A DNA stretch of 64,000 bases from an uncultured Muribaculaceae bacterium (GCA_944321725.1 CALUMI010000009.1:1-64000); one strand, 5' to 3'. Numbered from the stretch's first letter, positions 18,503-28,290 are shown. Notes: generated from the sequence alone by a model not told the origin. Made by a program: numbers and translations.

Positions 18503-19930
18503 ATGAAGATTAAACATTTATTATTCGCGATAACAATAACATCCACGGCATTCAGCTCAAACGCAATAACATTGAGCCAAGCACGCCAATTATACCTAAA
18601 AGGAAAATACGAAGAAGCCCTGCCCACTTTCCTCGACTACGTAAAACGCAGTCCGCGCAATGCCAACTACAACCAATGGGCGGGAGTATGCCTTTACGAA
18701 ACAGGGCAAAAAGAGGAATCGGTAAAATATTTGGAATTTGCCAACTCGAAAAACATTGCGGAAGCCGCAAGATACCTTGCGCAAATAGCCCTTGACAATA
18801 TGGACTATTCAAAAGCAAAAGAGCTTATCGAAGAGTACAACAAACGGATAGATTACGACGAAAGCAAGATTTCCGATGAGGCGGCAATAGAGAAACATCG
18901 CGTCGAAAGAGCCGCCGCTATGCTCAACAGCGTAGAGAAAATACAAATAATCGACAGTCTGATTGTTGACAAAAACGAGTTTTTCACCCACTACAAAATA
19001 GCGCCTGAGGCAGGGTCAATCAATTCAACCGATGTATTGCCATACAGTAAGCCGACAGACACTACAGCCGTGTTTATCCCGGAGTTTAAAAACCGTATGA
19101 TGTGGGCAATGCGCGACACGACAGAAAAAATGCGGCTTGCCGAAACCTACAAACTCACTAACGACAAATGGGACAAATACACATTTCTTTCTGAAGAATT
19201 AAACGATAATGGCAACGCAAACTATCCGTTTATGATGGCAGACGGGACTACTCTTTACTATGCCTGCGACGGTGACAACTCAATCGGAGGATACGACATT
19301 TACATGTCGCGCAAAAACCTCGACACCGGAGAATACTACCAGCCGCAAAACATCGGTATGCCCTACAATTCTCCTTACGACGACTATCTGCTCGTAATCG
19401 ACGAGATGACCGGCGCAGGATGGTGGGCTACCGATAGAAATCAAATACCCGGCAAACTGACAATCTACATCTATATCCCCAACAACATCCGTCAGAACTA
19501 CGAGCCCGACAATGAGCACATCGATGCTCTTGCCGCTGTAAAATCGATACGCGACTCGTGGGAAAACGATTCCGATTTTTCAGAAATACTGAGCAGCATT
19601 AATTCAATAACACAAGAGGAGGAAGACGCAAAAAAGGACTTTATATTCCACTTGAACAACGACATCACATATACTTCTTACGATGATTTCAACTCTTCGG
19701 AAGCAAAAAGCCTGATGAAAAAGCATGTGGAAACCACAAAATTTCTCGACAAAATCAGTTCACAACTATCATCGTTAAGAGCAAAATTCCACAAATCATC
19801 TCTTGCCGAGCGTCCGAAACTATCTACAGAAATCCTTACACTCGAACGCACAATAGAAAAAAACACAGAGGAGCTAAAAAGACTCGACAATGAAATTCGC
19901 GCATTAGAGCTTCCCACATTGACCAAATAG
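18503..19930 (+). CDS. exported TPR protein with WD40-like (PD40) segment
   Basis: A 475-residue protein with a signal peptide ([16 protein letters not shown]). Residues 25-120 are tetratricopeptide-like (RQLYLKGKYEEALPTFLDYV, then YNQWAGVCLYETGQKEESVK). A middle region has a PD40-type strand pair (YPFMMADGTTLYYACDGDN, GGYDIYMSRKNLDTGEYY) as in OmpA-associated Bacteroidota proteins. The last 60 residues are a predicted coiled coil (LRAKFHKSSL to RALELPTLTK). It is likely periplasmic or outer-membrane associated; no enzymatic function is visible. It has its own promoter and ends 7 nt before the hisJ-like gene. Confidence 0.8.
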   Translation: MKIKHLLFAITITSTAFSSNAITLSQARQLYLKGKYEEALPTFLDYVKRSPRNANYNQWAGVCLYETGQKEESVKYLEFANSKNIAEAARYLAQIALDNMDYSKAKELIEEYNKRIDYDESKISDEAAIEKHRVERAAAMLNSVEKIQIIDSLIVDKNEFFTHYKIAPEAGSINSTDVLPYSKPTDTTAVFIPEFKNRMMWAMRDTTEKMRLAETYKLTNDKWDKYTFLSEELNDNGNANYPFMMADGTTLYYACDGDNSIGGYDIYMSRKNLDTGEYYQPQNIGMPYNSPYDDYLLVIDEMTGAGWWATDRNQIPGKLTIYIYIPNNIRQNYEPDNEHIDALAAVKSIRDSWENDSDFSEILSSINSITQEEEDAKKDFIFHLNNDITYTSYDDFNSSEAKSLMKKHVETTKFLDKISSQLSSLRAKFHKSSLAERPKLSTEILTLERTIEKNTEELKRLDNEIRALELPTLTK

Positions 19931-19937
19931 AAACAAC

Positions 19938-20744
19938 ATGCTTAATTTCAAAGAACTTACACAACAAACACAATTATACAACTTTCATTCTCACACACAA
20001 CTCTGCGACGGTCACGCCACCATGCGCGATTTCGTTGCCGCCGCTATCGGGCAAGGATTTACCGACTACGGATTTTCTCCCCATTCACCCATACCGTTTG
20101 ACTCTCCTTGCAATATCAAAATGGAAAATGTGGAGAATTATTTTCATGAATTTGAGAGTCTGAAAGAAGAGTTCAAAAATAAAATCAATCTATATAAATC
20201 GTTTGAGATTGACTATATCGACAGTTCATGGGGACCATCCAACCCTTACTTTGACACACTGAATCTCGACTATAAAATCGGTTCTGTGCATTTCATCCCG
20301 CATAATGGGACACATATCGACACCGACGGAAGTTTCAATAATTTTAAAATCAAAATGGAAACATTCTTCAACAACGATATCCGATATGTAGTCGACACTT
20401 TTTACCGGCAAACCTTAGAAATGATTAATGCGGGAGGATTTGACATAATCGGGCATTTCGACAAAATAGGCCAAAATGCCGGATATTTTCAGCCGGGCAT
20501 AGAAGAAGAGCAATGGTACGCCAAATGGATAGACAAAGTAATTACAGCCATAAAAGACTGCAACATTATTGTCGAGATAAACACAAAATCACTTGCCCAA
20601 CATCATCGATTCTTCCCAAACGAAAGATATTTCCATTTGCTGAAGAAATATGCGATACCGGTAATTTTCAACTCCGACGCACATCATCCCGATTTAATCA
20701 ACGCCGGAAGACCGGAAGCGATATCAATCTACAACAATCTATAA
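19938..20744 (+). CDS. PHP-family histidinol-phosphatase (HisJ/HisK type)
   Basis: A 268-residue PHP phosphoesterase. Metal-binding motifs are FHSHTQLCDGHATMRD near the N terminus, GFSPHSPIPFDS, GSVHFIPHNGTH, IIGHFDKIGQNAG and the C-terminal SDAHHP, the expected set for HisJ-type enzymes that hydrolyse L-histidinol phosphate to histidinol. No other histidine gene is nearby, so the substrate is inferred from the family. It lies 7 nt after the TPR gene and 13 nt before metA on the same strand, probably one transcript. Confidence 0.85.
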   Translation: MLNFKELTQQTQLYNFHSHTQLCDGHATMRDFVAAAIGQGFTDYGFSPHSPIPFDSPCNIKMENVENYFHEFESLKEEFKNKINLYKSFEIDYIDSSWGPSNPYFDTLNLDYKIGSVHFIPHNGTHIDTDGSFNNFKIKMETFFNNDIRYVVDTFYRQTLEMINAGGFDIIGHFDKIGQNAGYFQPGIEEEQWYAKWIDKVITAIKDCNIIVEINTKSLAQHHRFFPNERYFHLLKKYAIPVIFNSDAHHPDLINAGRPEAISIYNNL

Positions 20745-20757
20745 AAACGACACCGAC

Positions 20758-21675
20758 ATGCCCGTAAAAGTACCCGCAAACCTGCCTGCCGTAGTGGAGC
20801 TGCGAACCGAGAACATATTCGTCATCGACGAACACAGAGCGTCATCACAAGACATACGCCCTCTAAAGATTGCCATACTCAACCTGATGCCATTAAAACT
20901 GATGGCCGAAACAGACTTATTAAGGCTGATTTCCAACACTCCGCTGCAAATAGAGCTTGACCTCTTTTTGCCGGAAGGCCATGAATGGAAAAATACGCCT
21001 AAAGAGCATCTCGATGAATTCTACAAATCTTTCCACGAAATAAAACAAAACAATTACGACGGACTGATAATAACAGGAGCTCCGGTAGAAATGGTCGGTT
21101 TTGAGGAAGTGGATTATTGGAACCAGCTACAAGATATTTTCGAATGGTCAAAGACGCATGTGACATCCACAATCTATATATGTTGGGCCGCGCTTGCCGG
21201 CTTATATCATAATTATGGTATTCCCAAACACATATTGAAGAAAAAAATCTCAGGCGTATTCCCGCATTACGTAACCGACAAAAACAATCCGCTGCTAAGA
21301 GGATTTGACGACAAATTCTACGTCCCGCACAGCCGGCACTGCGAGATACGCAAAGACGACGTTGCCAAAAATCCGTGCCTGCACATAATAGCGGAAAGCG
21401 AGGAAAGCGGCATCTACATAGTAATGGCACGAAACGGACGCGAAATATACATAACCGGACATTCCGAATACTCACCTTATACATTGGACTATGAATATCA
21501 TCGCGATTTAGACAAAGGACTAAACCCAGAAATACCGAAAAATTATTATTTAAACGACAATCCCGGCAATCCTCCGTTTGTAAGATGGAGAAGTCATGCA
21601 AATCTGCTGTTTTCTAATTGGTTGAACTATTTTGTATACCAAGAAACGCCTTTCGACATCAAAGATATAAAATAA
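20758..21675 (+). CDS. metA: homoserine O-acyltransferase, probably acetyl-CoA specific
   Basis: A 305-residue MetA (HTS family), which acylates homoserine for methionine synthesis. The nucleophile is C142 in IYICWAALAG, and the downstream His and Glu triad region is in TGHSEYSPYTLDYEY. Residue 111 is Glu (GAPVEMVGF). Published work on B. cereus and E. coli MetA linked Glu111 to acetyl-CoA use and Gly111 to succinyl-CoA use, so acetyl transfer is predicted. Its TAA stop shares its last A with the ATG of the U32 gene, so translation may be coupled. Confidence 0.95.
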   Translation: MPVKVPANLPAVVELRTENIFVIDEHRASSQDIRPLKIAILNLMPLKLMAETDLLRLISNTPLQIELDLFLPEGHEWKNTPKEHLDEFYKSFHEIKQNNYDGLIITGAPVEMVGFEEVDYWNQLQDIFEWSKTHVTSTIYICWAALAGLYHNYGIPKHILKKKISGVFPHYVTDKNNPLLRGFDDKFYVPHSRHCEIRKDDVAKNPCLHIIAESEESGIYIVMARNGREIYITGHSEYSPYTLDYEYHRDLDKGLNPEIPKNYYLNDNPGNPPFVRWRSHANLLFSNWLNYFVYQETPFDIKDIK

Positions 21676-23519
21676 TGCCTGACAATATGCCTACACAACT
21701 CGAGCTGCTATCGCCGGCCAAAAACGCCGATATTGCAATTGAGGCAATAAAGCACGGCGCGGATGCCGTATATATCGGAGCCCCAAAATTCGGAGCCAGA
21801 GCGACAGCCGGCAATGAAATAGCCGATATTGCCAAAGTTGTAGAATTTGCCCATATCTACAACGCAAAAGTATACGCTACAGTAAATACCATCATTTATG
21901 ATTCCGAACTGAAAGAGGCAGAACACCTTATCAAAGAGTTATATCGAATAGGCACAGACGCTTTGATTGTGCAGGACATGGGCATATTGCGGCTCGACAT
22001 CCCCCCTATCGCCCTGCACGCAAGCACACAATGCGACACACGCACCGCAGATAAAGCCATCTTCCTTGAAAAATCGGGATTTTCACAAATAGTTTTGGCA
22101 CGCGAGCTGACAATCAATGAGATAGCAAACATTTGCGCAAAAACCAATGCCGCAATAGAATGCTTCGTTCATGGCGCACTTTGCGTAAGCTACAGCGGAC
22201 GCTGCCATGCCAGCCACGTGTTCAAAGGAAGAAGCGCCAACCGGGGCGAATGCTCACAAATATGCCGTCTGCCTTACAATGTATACGACGGCAACAAACT
22301 AATCCTTCAAAACAAGCATCTGCTATCTCTGCAAGACTTGAACCAAAGCGACTATATAGAAGATTTGGCCAATGCCGGTGTGTCGTCGTTCAAAATAGAA
22401 GGCAGAATGAAAGACATGTGCTATGTGAAAAACATAACAGCATATTATAATAACAAATTGAACGAACTATGCCGAAAACAACCGGACAAATACCAACGCG
22501 CCTCAAACGGCAAAGTCGACATCACATTTACTCCTGTTCCGGAAAAAAGTTTCAACAGGGGTTTTACACATTTTTTCCTCGACAATCGCCAACCTGCACA
22601 TATAGCCTCCATAAACACACCTAAATCAATTGGAGAAAAAATAGGACCGGCAATTCAATCAGCCGGCAATTCAATTACGGTAGACAGCAATATAGAAATT
22701 CACAATGGCGACGGCCTGATTTTTTTCAATGAGAACAAAGAGCTTACAGGCTTCCGCGCCAACAAAGCTTGCAATAACACAATAACCCCGTTCGAAAAGG
22801 CATACATCCCCAAAGGCAGCATACTGTATAGAAATTTTGACAAGCAATTCAACGACATGCTGACAAAAGAAACGGCAGAAAGGAAATTGCGTGTAAGCAT
22901 CAAAATGTCATGTACACCTTTAGGGATATTATCAGAAATGACGGATGAAACCGGGAGTTCTGTCGCAATCCACACTTTGATGGAAAAAATGCCGGCAAAC
23001 ACCAATCAGGCGGAATCAAGACAAAGGACATTGGGCAAAATGGGAGGCACACCGTTCTTGCTTGACGAACTGGATTCAGGCAACACGCCCGACCTGTTTA
23101 TCCCGGCATCCGTATTGACAAACATACGCCGTACTCTCGCAGACAAGCTAACCGAAACAAAACGTATTAATTATAAATTCAAATATCGCGGCAAAGAATA
23201 CAAAACAGCAAAATATCCCGAACAGCATCTCTCTTTTGCCGACAATGTTTCCAACCGCTTGGCCAAGCAATTCTACACTGAACACGGAGTGACTCATATA
23301 GACTCCGCAATGGAAACATCAGCTCAAACGGAAGACAACAGCATACTCATGACCACAAGATATTGCATCCGAAGGGAATTAAACTGTTGCCTTAAAAGCA
23401 AAAACAAAGACAAGCTCGGAAAGAACATAACACTGAAATCAGGCAACATAATCATGTCGGTAGAATTCGACTGCAAAAATTGCCAAATGCTCCTGAGAAA
23501 ATCTGCCGATGTAAACTAA
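21675..23519 (+). CDS. U32 family peptidase/RNA hydroxylation protein, long form
   Basis: About 614 residues from the ATG at 21675, which overlaps the metA stop (TAATG); a start further upstream would sit inside metA and is not needed. The N-terminal U32 domain (LLSPAKNADIAIEAIKHGAD, HASTQCDTRT, ECFVHGALCVSYSGRCHASH) carries the conserved cysteines. A C-terminal extension of about 300 residues includes a collagenase-like region. Some U32 proteins are RNA hydroxylases (TrhP for tRNA uridine 34, RlhA for 23S rRNA) rather than peptidases, and this is the likelier activity. The stop codon overlaps the convergent mntH stop. Confidence 0.9.
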   Translation: MPDNMPTQLELLSPAKNADIAIEAIKHGADAVYIGAPKFGARATAGNEIADIAKVVEFAHIYNAKVYATVNTIIYDSELKEAEHLIKELYRIGTDALIVQDMGILRLDIPPIALHASTQCDTRTADKAIFLEKSGFSQIVLARELTINEIANICAKTNAAIECFVHGALCVSYSGRCHASHVFKGRSANRGECSQICRLPYNVYDGNKLILQNKHLLSLQDLNQSDYIEDLANAGVSSFKIEGRMKDMCYVKNITAYYNNKLNELCRKQPDKYQRASNGKVDITFTPVPEKSFNRGFTHFFLDNRQPAHIASINTPKSIGEKIGPAIQSAGNSITVDSNIEIHNGDGLIFFNENKELTGFRANKACNNTITPFEKAYIPKGSILYRNFDKQFNDMLTKETAERKLRVSIKMSCTPLGILSEMTDETGSSVAIHTLMEKMPANTNQAESRQRTLGKMGGTPFLLDELDSGNTPDLFIPASVLTNIRRTLADKLTETKRINYKFKYRGKEYKTAKYPEQHLSFADNVSNRLAKQFYTEHGVTHIDSAMETSAQTEDNSILMTTRYCIRRELNCCLKSKNKDKLGKNITLKSGNIIMSVEFDCKNCQMLLRKSADVN

Positions 23520-24778
23520 AAGAGAAAGTCTATAAGCAATTTAATATTCAGCAATGTGACAATCACCGCTATTCCGTATAAAACAAAGGCACTAAATTTG
23601 CTATTTGCATATTTACCCATCACACGTTTCGACGAAGTGAGATAAACCTGCAAAAACACAGTAAAAGGCAGCTGTATGCTCAGCACCATTTGCGAAATAA
23701 GCAAACCGTCAAACGGATTATCGATAAAGAAAATAATCAGCAATGCCAACCCAAGCGACAGCAAAACTCCGACAAGAGAGTGACTATCCTTTATATTATA
23801 CGACTCATTAAATATTCCGGAGAAAATGGAGCCGGCGGCCATTCCGCTTGTAATAGTCGACGATATACCCGCCATCAACAGCGCGACAGCAAAAACAGTG
23901 GCCGCATTATTTCCCAGCAACGGCTCAAGCATGGATTTCGCCTGCGACAACTCCTCAACAACCACTCCACCCGAATAGAAAGCTGATGCGGCAAGCAATA
24001 TCATCGCGCTGTTGATTGCCCAGCCAACCAACATAGAAAACAGCGTATCCGAAAATTCATATTTCAGCAGCTTCTTTATCGAGCTATCATCCCTTTTGTT
24101 ATATTCATGACTTTGTATCACCTCCGAATGAAGAAACAAATTATGAGGCATGACAACAGCGCCAAGCACACTCATTATGACGAGCATACTCCCTTCAGGA
24201 AAAGAGGGCGAAACCCATCCCGCGGCAGCCTCTTTCCAATCGATGTCAATAAGGAAAATCTCATAAATAAACGAAAGCCCTATGACAGAAACAAATGCTA
24301 TAATCGCTTTTTCAATTCTACGATAGGAATTTGTCAACAACATTATCAGAACAAAAGCCGTTGTAAGAACAGCCCCCAATTTGACAGGAACGTCAAACAG
24401 CATCTGCAACGCAATCGCGCCTCCCAATATCTCGGCAAGCGACGTGGAAACAGAGGCAATTACAGCAGAACCCAATATCGGACGGGCAACCCACTTCGGA
24501 GTGTAAGCTGTGGCTGCCTCTGAAAGGCATAAGCCTGTGACAATCCCCAAATGCGCCACATTATGCTGCAACAGAATAAGCATTATCGTCGACAATGTAA
24601 CCACCCACAGCAATGAATACCCGAACTCCGAGCCTGCCGCAAAATTGGAAGCCCAATTACCAGGGTCGATAAACCCCACAGTCACAAGCAGTCCGGGTCC
24701 GATATAACGGAATATATCCAATCCGCCCAAATATCGCTTATGGTCTTTACGACGTAAATCTTTTATAATATTTTTCAT
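23516..24778 (-). CDS. mntH: Nramp divalent metal ion transporter
   Basis: About 420 residues from the ATG at 24778 (upstream GTGs are less likely). The Nramp signatures are present: GPGLLVTVGFIDPGNWASN in the first span, the metal-binding DPGN, and GAVVMPHNLFLHSEV with the conserved MPH of span 6. Eleven or so hydrophobic spans follow. These proteins import Mn2+ or Fe2+ with protons. It is a single gene converging on the U32 gene with overlapping stop codons, and diverges from yraN. Confidence 0.95.
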   Translation of the reverse strand: MKNIIKDLRRKDHKRYLGGLDIFRYIGPGLLVTVGFIDPGNWASNFAAGSEFGYSLLWVVTLSTIMLILLQHNVAHLGIVTGLCLSEAATAYTPKWVARPILGSAVIASVSTSLAEILGGAIALQMLFDVPVKLGAVLTTAFVLIMLLTNSYRRIEKAIIAFVSVIGLSFIYEIFLIDIDWKEAAAGWVSPSFPEGSMLVIMSVLGAVVMPHNLFLHSEVIQSHEYNKRDDSSIKKLLKYEFSDTLFSMLVGWAINSAMILLAASAFYSGGVVVEELSQAKSMLEPLLGNNAATVFAVALLMAGISSTITSGMAAGSIFSGIFNESYNIKDSHSLVGVLLSLGLALLIIFFIDNPFDGLLISQMVLSIQLPFTVFLQVYLTSSKRVMGKYANSKFSAFVLYGIAVIVTLLNIKLLIDFLF

Positions 24779-24839
24779 CACAATCACTATGCTACTTAAT
24801 AAATAACACTATCTTTACGAAATTGTTTATTCCACTTAT

Positions 24840-25214
24840 ATGGCAGAGCACAACATCTTAGGAAAAGAAGGCGAAGAAATCGCGTGCGAATTACTTCTGA
24901 AAAAAGGTTACATCATCCGTGACCGTAATTGGCGGTGCGGACGCAACGAAATCGATGTCGTAGCCGAAAAAGAAGGAAGGATAATTATAGTTGAGGTGAA
25001 AACACGCACAACCGACCATATCGACGACATTTCAAAAATAATAACCCCCGCAAAAATAAGGCATATTGTAAACGCAGGCAAAGCCTATCTGAAATTTTTC
25101 GGATTGTCACAGGAATTACAGTTCGACATAATAATGCTATACGGAAATAAAGACAATCTGTCGGCAGAACACATTGAAGACGCCATCATGCCGCCAATGT
25201 ATTTCTACCGATAG
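24840..25214 (+). CDS. YraN family endonuclease-like protein (UPF0102)
   Basis: A 124-residue protein with the complete UPF0102 pattern: LGKEGEEIACELLLKKGYII, RNEIDVVAEKEG and IIVEVKTRT. The D and ExK residues resemble a restriction-endonuclease-like nuclease core. Its cellular role is not established, although it is nearly universal in bacteria. It is a lone + gene between mntH, from which it diverges, and the DUF1015 gene, towards which it converges with a 17-nt gap. TATCTTTA about 30 nt upstream may be the -7 box. Confidence 0.92.
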   Translation: MAEHNILGKEGEEIACELLLKKGYIIRDRNWRCGRNEIDVVAEKEGRIIIVEVKTRTTDHIDDISKIITPAKIRHIVNAGKAYLKFFGLSQELQFDIIMLYGNKDNLSAEHIEDAIMPPMYFYR

Positions 25215-25231
25215 ATTGCCAACAGATATAA

Positions 25232-26485
25232 TCAATCGTCAAGTTTATGGATTATCAGTCCCGAACGCAATTTCGGTTCAAACCAAGTCGTTTTTGGAGG
25301 CATTATATTTCCGCTGTCGGCTATATCTATGATTTGCTGCATCGTAACAGGGTATAAAGCAAGAGCCATTTTCATCTCACCACTGTCCACCCGTCTTTGC
25401 AGCTCTTCCAATCCTCTTATTCCTCCGACAAAATCGATACGCTTGTCTGTCCGCAAATCAACTATTCCAAGAATATCACGCAATATCAGGTTAGAAGAAA
25501 TCGTAACATCCAACACTCCGATAGGGTCATTCGTATATGTACCCGGTTTGGCGGTAAGAGAATACCAGCTTCCGCTTAAATACATCGAGAAATTATGCAA
25601 TGCCGAAGGCCTGTAAATGCCCGTTTTTTTTTCAACAATGAAATTCTTTTCCAAAAGACTCAAGAATTCCGCGTCCGACAAACCGTTCAAATCGCGCACA
25701 ACCCTGTTATAATCCATCACTTTAAGATGCGATGCAGGGAAACATACGGCAAGAAAATAATTGTATTCCTCCGCGCCCGTATGATTTGGATTTTGCTTTG
25801 CCATCTCATCGCCCACCAATGCGGCTGCAGCGCTCCGATGATGCCCGTCGGCAATATAAAGGTTAGGTATCGAAGCGAATAGCTCTGTAATTTTCGAGAT
25901 AAGGCAATCGTCATCAACCACCCAAAAGCGATGGCCAAATCCGTCGTCCGCCACAAAATCATATACAGGAGGCTTTGCTGTTACCTCTTCCAACACTTTT
26001 GCAAGGCCGTCGTTATCGGGAAACGTGAAAAATACCGGTTCCACATTTGCACGGTTCACACGCACATGCTTCATACGGTCCTCTTCCTTATCCTTTCGCG
26101 TAAGCTCGTGTTTTTTTATTTTACCCGACATGTAATCCCCAACATAAGCGGCGACCACAAAGCCATATTGAGTATGGTCACCCATTGTTTGGGCATAGAC
26201 ATAATAACACGGTTTATCATCCTGCCTGAGCCAACCTTTCTCTTGGAATTTTTTGAAATTTTCTACCGCTTTCGCATACACTTTCGGGTCATGCTCATCA
26301 GTGCCCGGAGCAAAATCGATTTCCGGTTTTATGATATGATACAATGATTTCTCATTCGCTCCGGCCTCTATTCTCGCCTCATCCGAATTAAGCACGTCAT
26401 AAGGCCGTGAAGCCACTTCCGCCACCAATTCTGCGGGCGGACGCAATCCTTTAAACGGTTTTACAATCGACATGGTATTGTGCAT
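25232..26485 (-). CDS. DUF1015 family protein
   Basis: A 417-residue protein of the DUF1015 family, recognisable from SIVKPFKGLRPPAELVAEVA, ASRPYDVLNSDEAR, YIADGHHRSAAA and the C-terminal MPPKTTWFEPKLRSGLIIH. The biochemical function is not settled. It begins 5 nt after purA and ends the AlkD-like-fur-purA-DUF1015 run. An internal ATG (26473) directly before SIVKPF is an equally good start. In many genomes this family lies near serine or one-carbon genes, which is not the case here. Confidence 0.9.
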   Translation of the reverse strand: MHNTMSIVKPFKGLRPPAELVAEVASRPYDVLNSDEARIEAGANEKSLYHIIKPEIDFAPGTDEHDPKVYAKAVENFKKFQEKGWLRQDDKPCYYVYAQTMGDHTQYGFVVAAYVGDYMSGKIKKHELTRKDKEEDRMKHVRVNRANVEPVFFTFPDNDGLAKVLEEVTAKPPVYDFVADDGFGHRFWVVDDDCLISKITELFASIPNLYIADGHHRSAAAALVGDEMAKQNPNHTGAEEYNYFLAVCFPASHLKVMDYNRVVRDLNGLSDAEFLSLLEKNFIVEKKTGIYRPSALHNFSMYLSGSWYSLTAKPGTYTNDPIGVLDVTISSNLILRDILGIVDLRTDKRIDFVGGIRGLEELQRRVDSGEMKMALALYPVTMQQIIDIADSGNIMPPKTTWFEPKLRSGLIIHKLDD

Positions 26486-26490
26486 TTTAA

Positions 26491-27765
26491 TTATTTAATC
26501 GCTTTATCTCTGATAATAGTCTGCTCACGGTCAGCTCCTACCGACAATATAGTGATAGGCACCTGCAATTCATTCTCAAGAAAACTTATATAGTCGCGGA
26601 AAGCCTGAGGGAACTCTGATTCGCTTTTTATCAATGTCATATCGGTGCTCCATCCGGGCAACTCGCGATATACCGGCTCAATGCCCTCATCTATCGAATA
26701 AGGAAAATCACGTGTTTCTTTTCCGCCTATTTTATAGGCCACACATGCTTTGACCGTGTCGAAAGAATCAAGCACATCGCTCTTCATCATTATCAGCTGT
26801 GTCACACCGTTCAGCATTATCGCATAACGCAGAGCCACAAGGTCAATCCACCCGCAACGACGCTCACGCCCTGTGACAGCACCATACTCATGGCCTATAT
26901 CACGAATTTTCTTTCCTGTCTCGTCAAACAGCTCAGTAGGGAAAGGTCCGCTGCCCACCCGGGTGCAATATGCCTTGAATATGCCAAACACCTCTCCTAT
27001 CTTGTTGGGAGCCACGCCTAAGCCTGTGCAGGCTCCGGCACAAATGGTGTTAGACGACGTAACAAATGGATAAGAGCCGAAATCCACATCGAGCATTGTC
27101 CCTTGCGCACCTTCGCAAAGTATGTTTTTGCCTTCTGCAAGCAGCTGGTTAATATAGTGCTCGCTGTCAATCAAATCATATTCTTTCAAATAGTTTACGG
27201 CATCAAGCCACTTTGGCTCCGCTTCCGACAAATCGACGTTCTCACCAAACATCCGCAACATGTCCAAATGCTTGTTTTTCGCCTTATTGTATTTTGCAGT
27301 GAAATCATGGAAAATATCACCGACACGCAATCCGTTGCGGCTGACCTTATCGGTATACGTGGGTCCTATCCCCTTGCCCGTCGTTCCAATCTTAGAAGAG
27401 CCTTTACGCTTCTCGTTGGCAGCGTCGAGCAATCTGTGTGTTGGAAGGATCAGATGAGCTTTCTTTGAGATTTTAAGTATTTTCTTAATATCAACACCGC
27501 TTTTTTCCAAAGCCTCCGCCTCTTCCCTGAACAATACCGGGTCAAGCACCACTCCATTGCCTATAATATTAATCTGCCCATGCTGGAAAATTCCGGAAGG
27601 AATCGAACGAAGCACATATTTTTTTCCTTCGAACTCAAGCGTATGACCGGCATTAGGGCCGCCTTGGAACCGCGCCACCGCATCATATCGTGGAGTCAAC
27701 ACATCGACTACTTTTCCTTTACCTTCGTCACCCCACTGTAAGCCTAAAAGGACATCTACTTTCAT
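26491..27765 (-). CDS. purA: adenylosuccinate synthetase
   Basis: A 424-residue enzyme that makes adenylosuccinate from IMP, aspartate and GTP, the first committed step to AMP. QWGDEGKGKVVD lies at the N terminus, GPNAGHT follows near residue 38, and the GTP-binding region near 410 contains SVGADREQTI. Length and motifs are normal. It begins 9 nt after fur and ends 5 nt before the DUF1015 gene; the coupling to fur is positional and has no obvious metabolic meaning. Confidence 0.98.
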   Translation of the reverse strand: MKVDVLLGLQWGDEGKGKVVDVLTPRYDAVARFQGGPNAGHTLEFEGKKYVLRSIPSGIFQHGQINIIGNGVVLDPVLFREEAEALEKSGVDIKKILKISKKAHLILPTHRLLDAANEKRKGSSKIGTTGKGIGPTYTDKVSRNGLRVGDIFHDFTAKYNKAKNKHLDMLRMFGENVDLSEAEPKWLDAVNYLKEYDLIDSEHYINQLLAEGKNILCEGAQGTMLDVDFGSYPFVTSSNTICAGACTGLGVAPNKIGEVFGIFKAYCTRVGSGPFPTELFDETGKKIRDIGHEYGAVTGRERRCGWIDLVALRYAIMLNGVTQLIMMKSDVLDSFDTVKACVAYKIGGKETRDFPYSIDEGIEPVYRELPGWSTDMTLIKSESEFPQAFRDYISFLENELQVPITILSVGADREQTIIRDKAIK

Positions 27766-27774
27766 AATTCTGTT

Positions 27775-28269
27775 TTATTTTATAATCTTTATGGTTTTAT
27801 TTTTTCTTTTGTCGCGCTTGGCACAAGCGGCACATATGCCATACACATAAAGCACGAAATACGAGGCATTAAATCTTCCATATCTCTGCAGCCCTATGTA
27901 TCGCATCAATTCCGCGTCTTTTATCTCTCTTATTTTTCCGCATTCCGTACAAATGAGATGAAGATGATTGCCGGAAGAGCTGTTCACCACCTTCTCATAA
28001 AGGGAGCGACGGGAATTGAACTGATGCTTTCTGACGATTCCGCATTCACAAAACAGTTCCATCGTATTATACACGGTCGAACGGCTTACATGATAAGAAC
28101 GCTCCTCCATTTCCTGATACAACGTTTCTATTCTGAAATGATCATTATGCGAGAAAACCACGTCCAGAATTGCAAACCGCTCAGGAGTCTTGCGCAATCT
28201 CTTATTGTCAAGATATTCTGTAAGCCTGTTGCGTGCAGAAACTATTACTTTATCGTCAGTCATTGTCAT
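27775..28269 (-). CDS. Fur family metal-responsive regulator
   Basis: A 164-residue Fur-family repressor. An N-terminal winged helix (LRKTPERFAILDVVF, HVSRSTVYNTMELFCECGIV) is followed by a dimerisation domain with structural zinc cysteines in CTECGK and CAACAKR. Metal-sensing residues are in HLHLICTE. Whether it senses iron, zinc or peroxide cannot be told from the motifs alone. Its -7 box ends only 7 nt before the ATG, implying a nearly leaderless mRNA; a second ATG at 28263 gives a few more leader bases. Confidence 0.93.
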   Translation of the reverse strand: MTMTDDKVIVSARNRLTEYLDNKRLRKTPERFAILDVVFSHNDHFRIETLYQEMEERSYHVSRSTVYNTMELFCECGIVRKHQFNSRRSLYEKVVNSSSGNHLHLICTECGKIREIKDAELMRYIGLQRYGRFNASYFVLYVYGICAACAKRDKRKNKTIKIIK

Positions 28270-28276
28270 ATCTATG

Positions 28277-28284
28277 CAAAGATA
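28277..28284 (-). promoter_or_regulatory. -7 box close to the fur start codon
   Basis: CAAAGATA on the + strand reads TATCTTTG on the minus strand, a perfect TAnnTTTG, ending 7 nt before the fur ATG. The -33 side is A/T-rich without a clear TTTG. Confidence 0.5.
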
Positions 28285-28290
28285 CGACTT

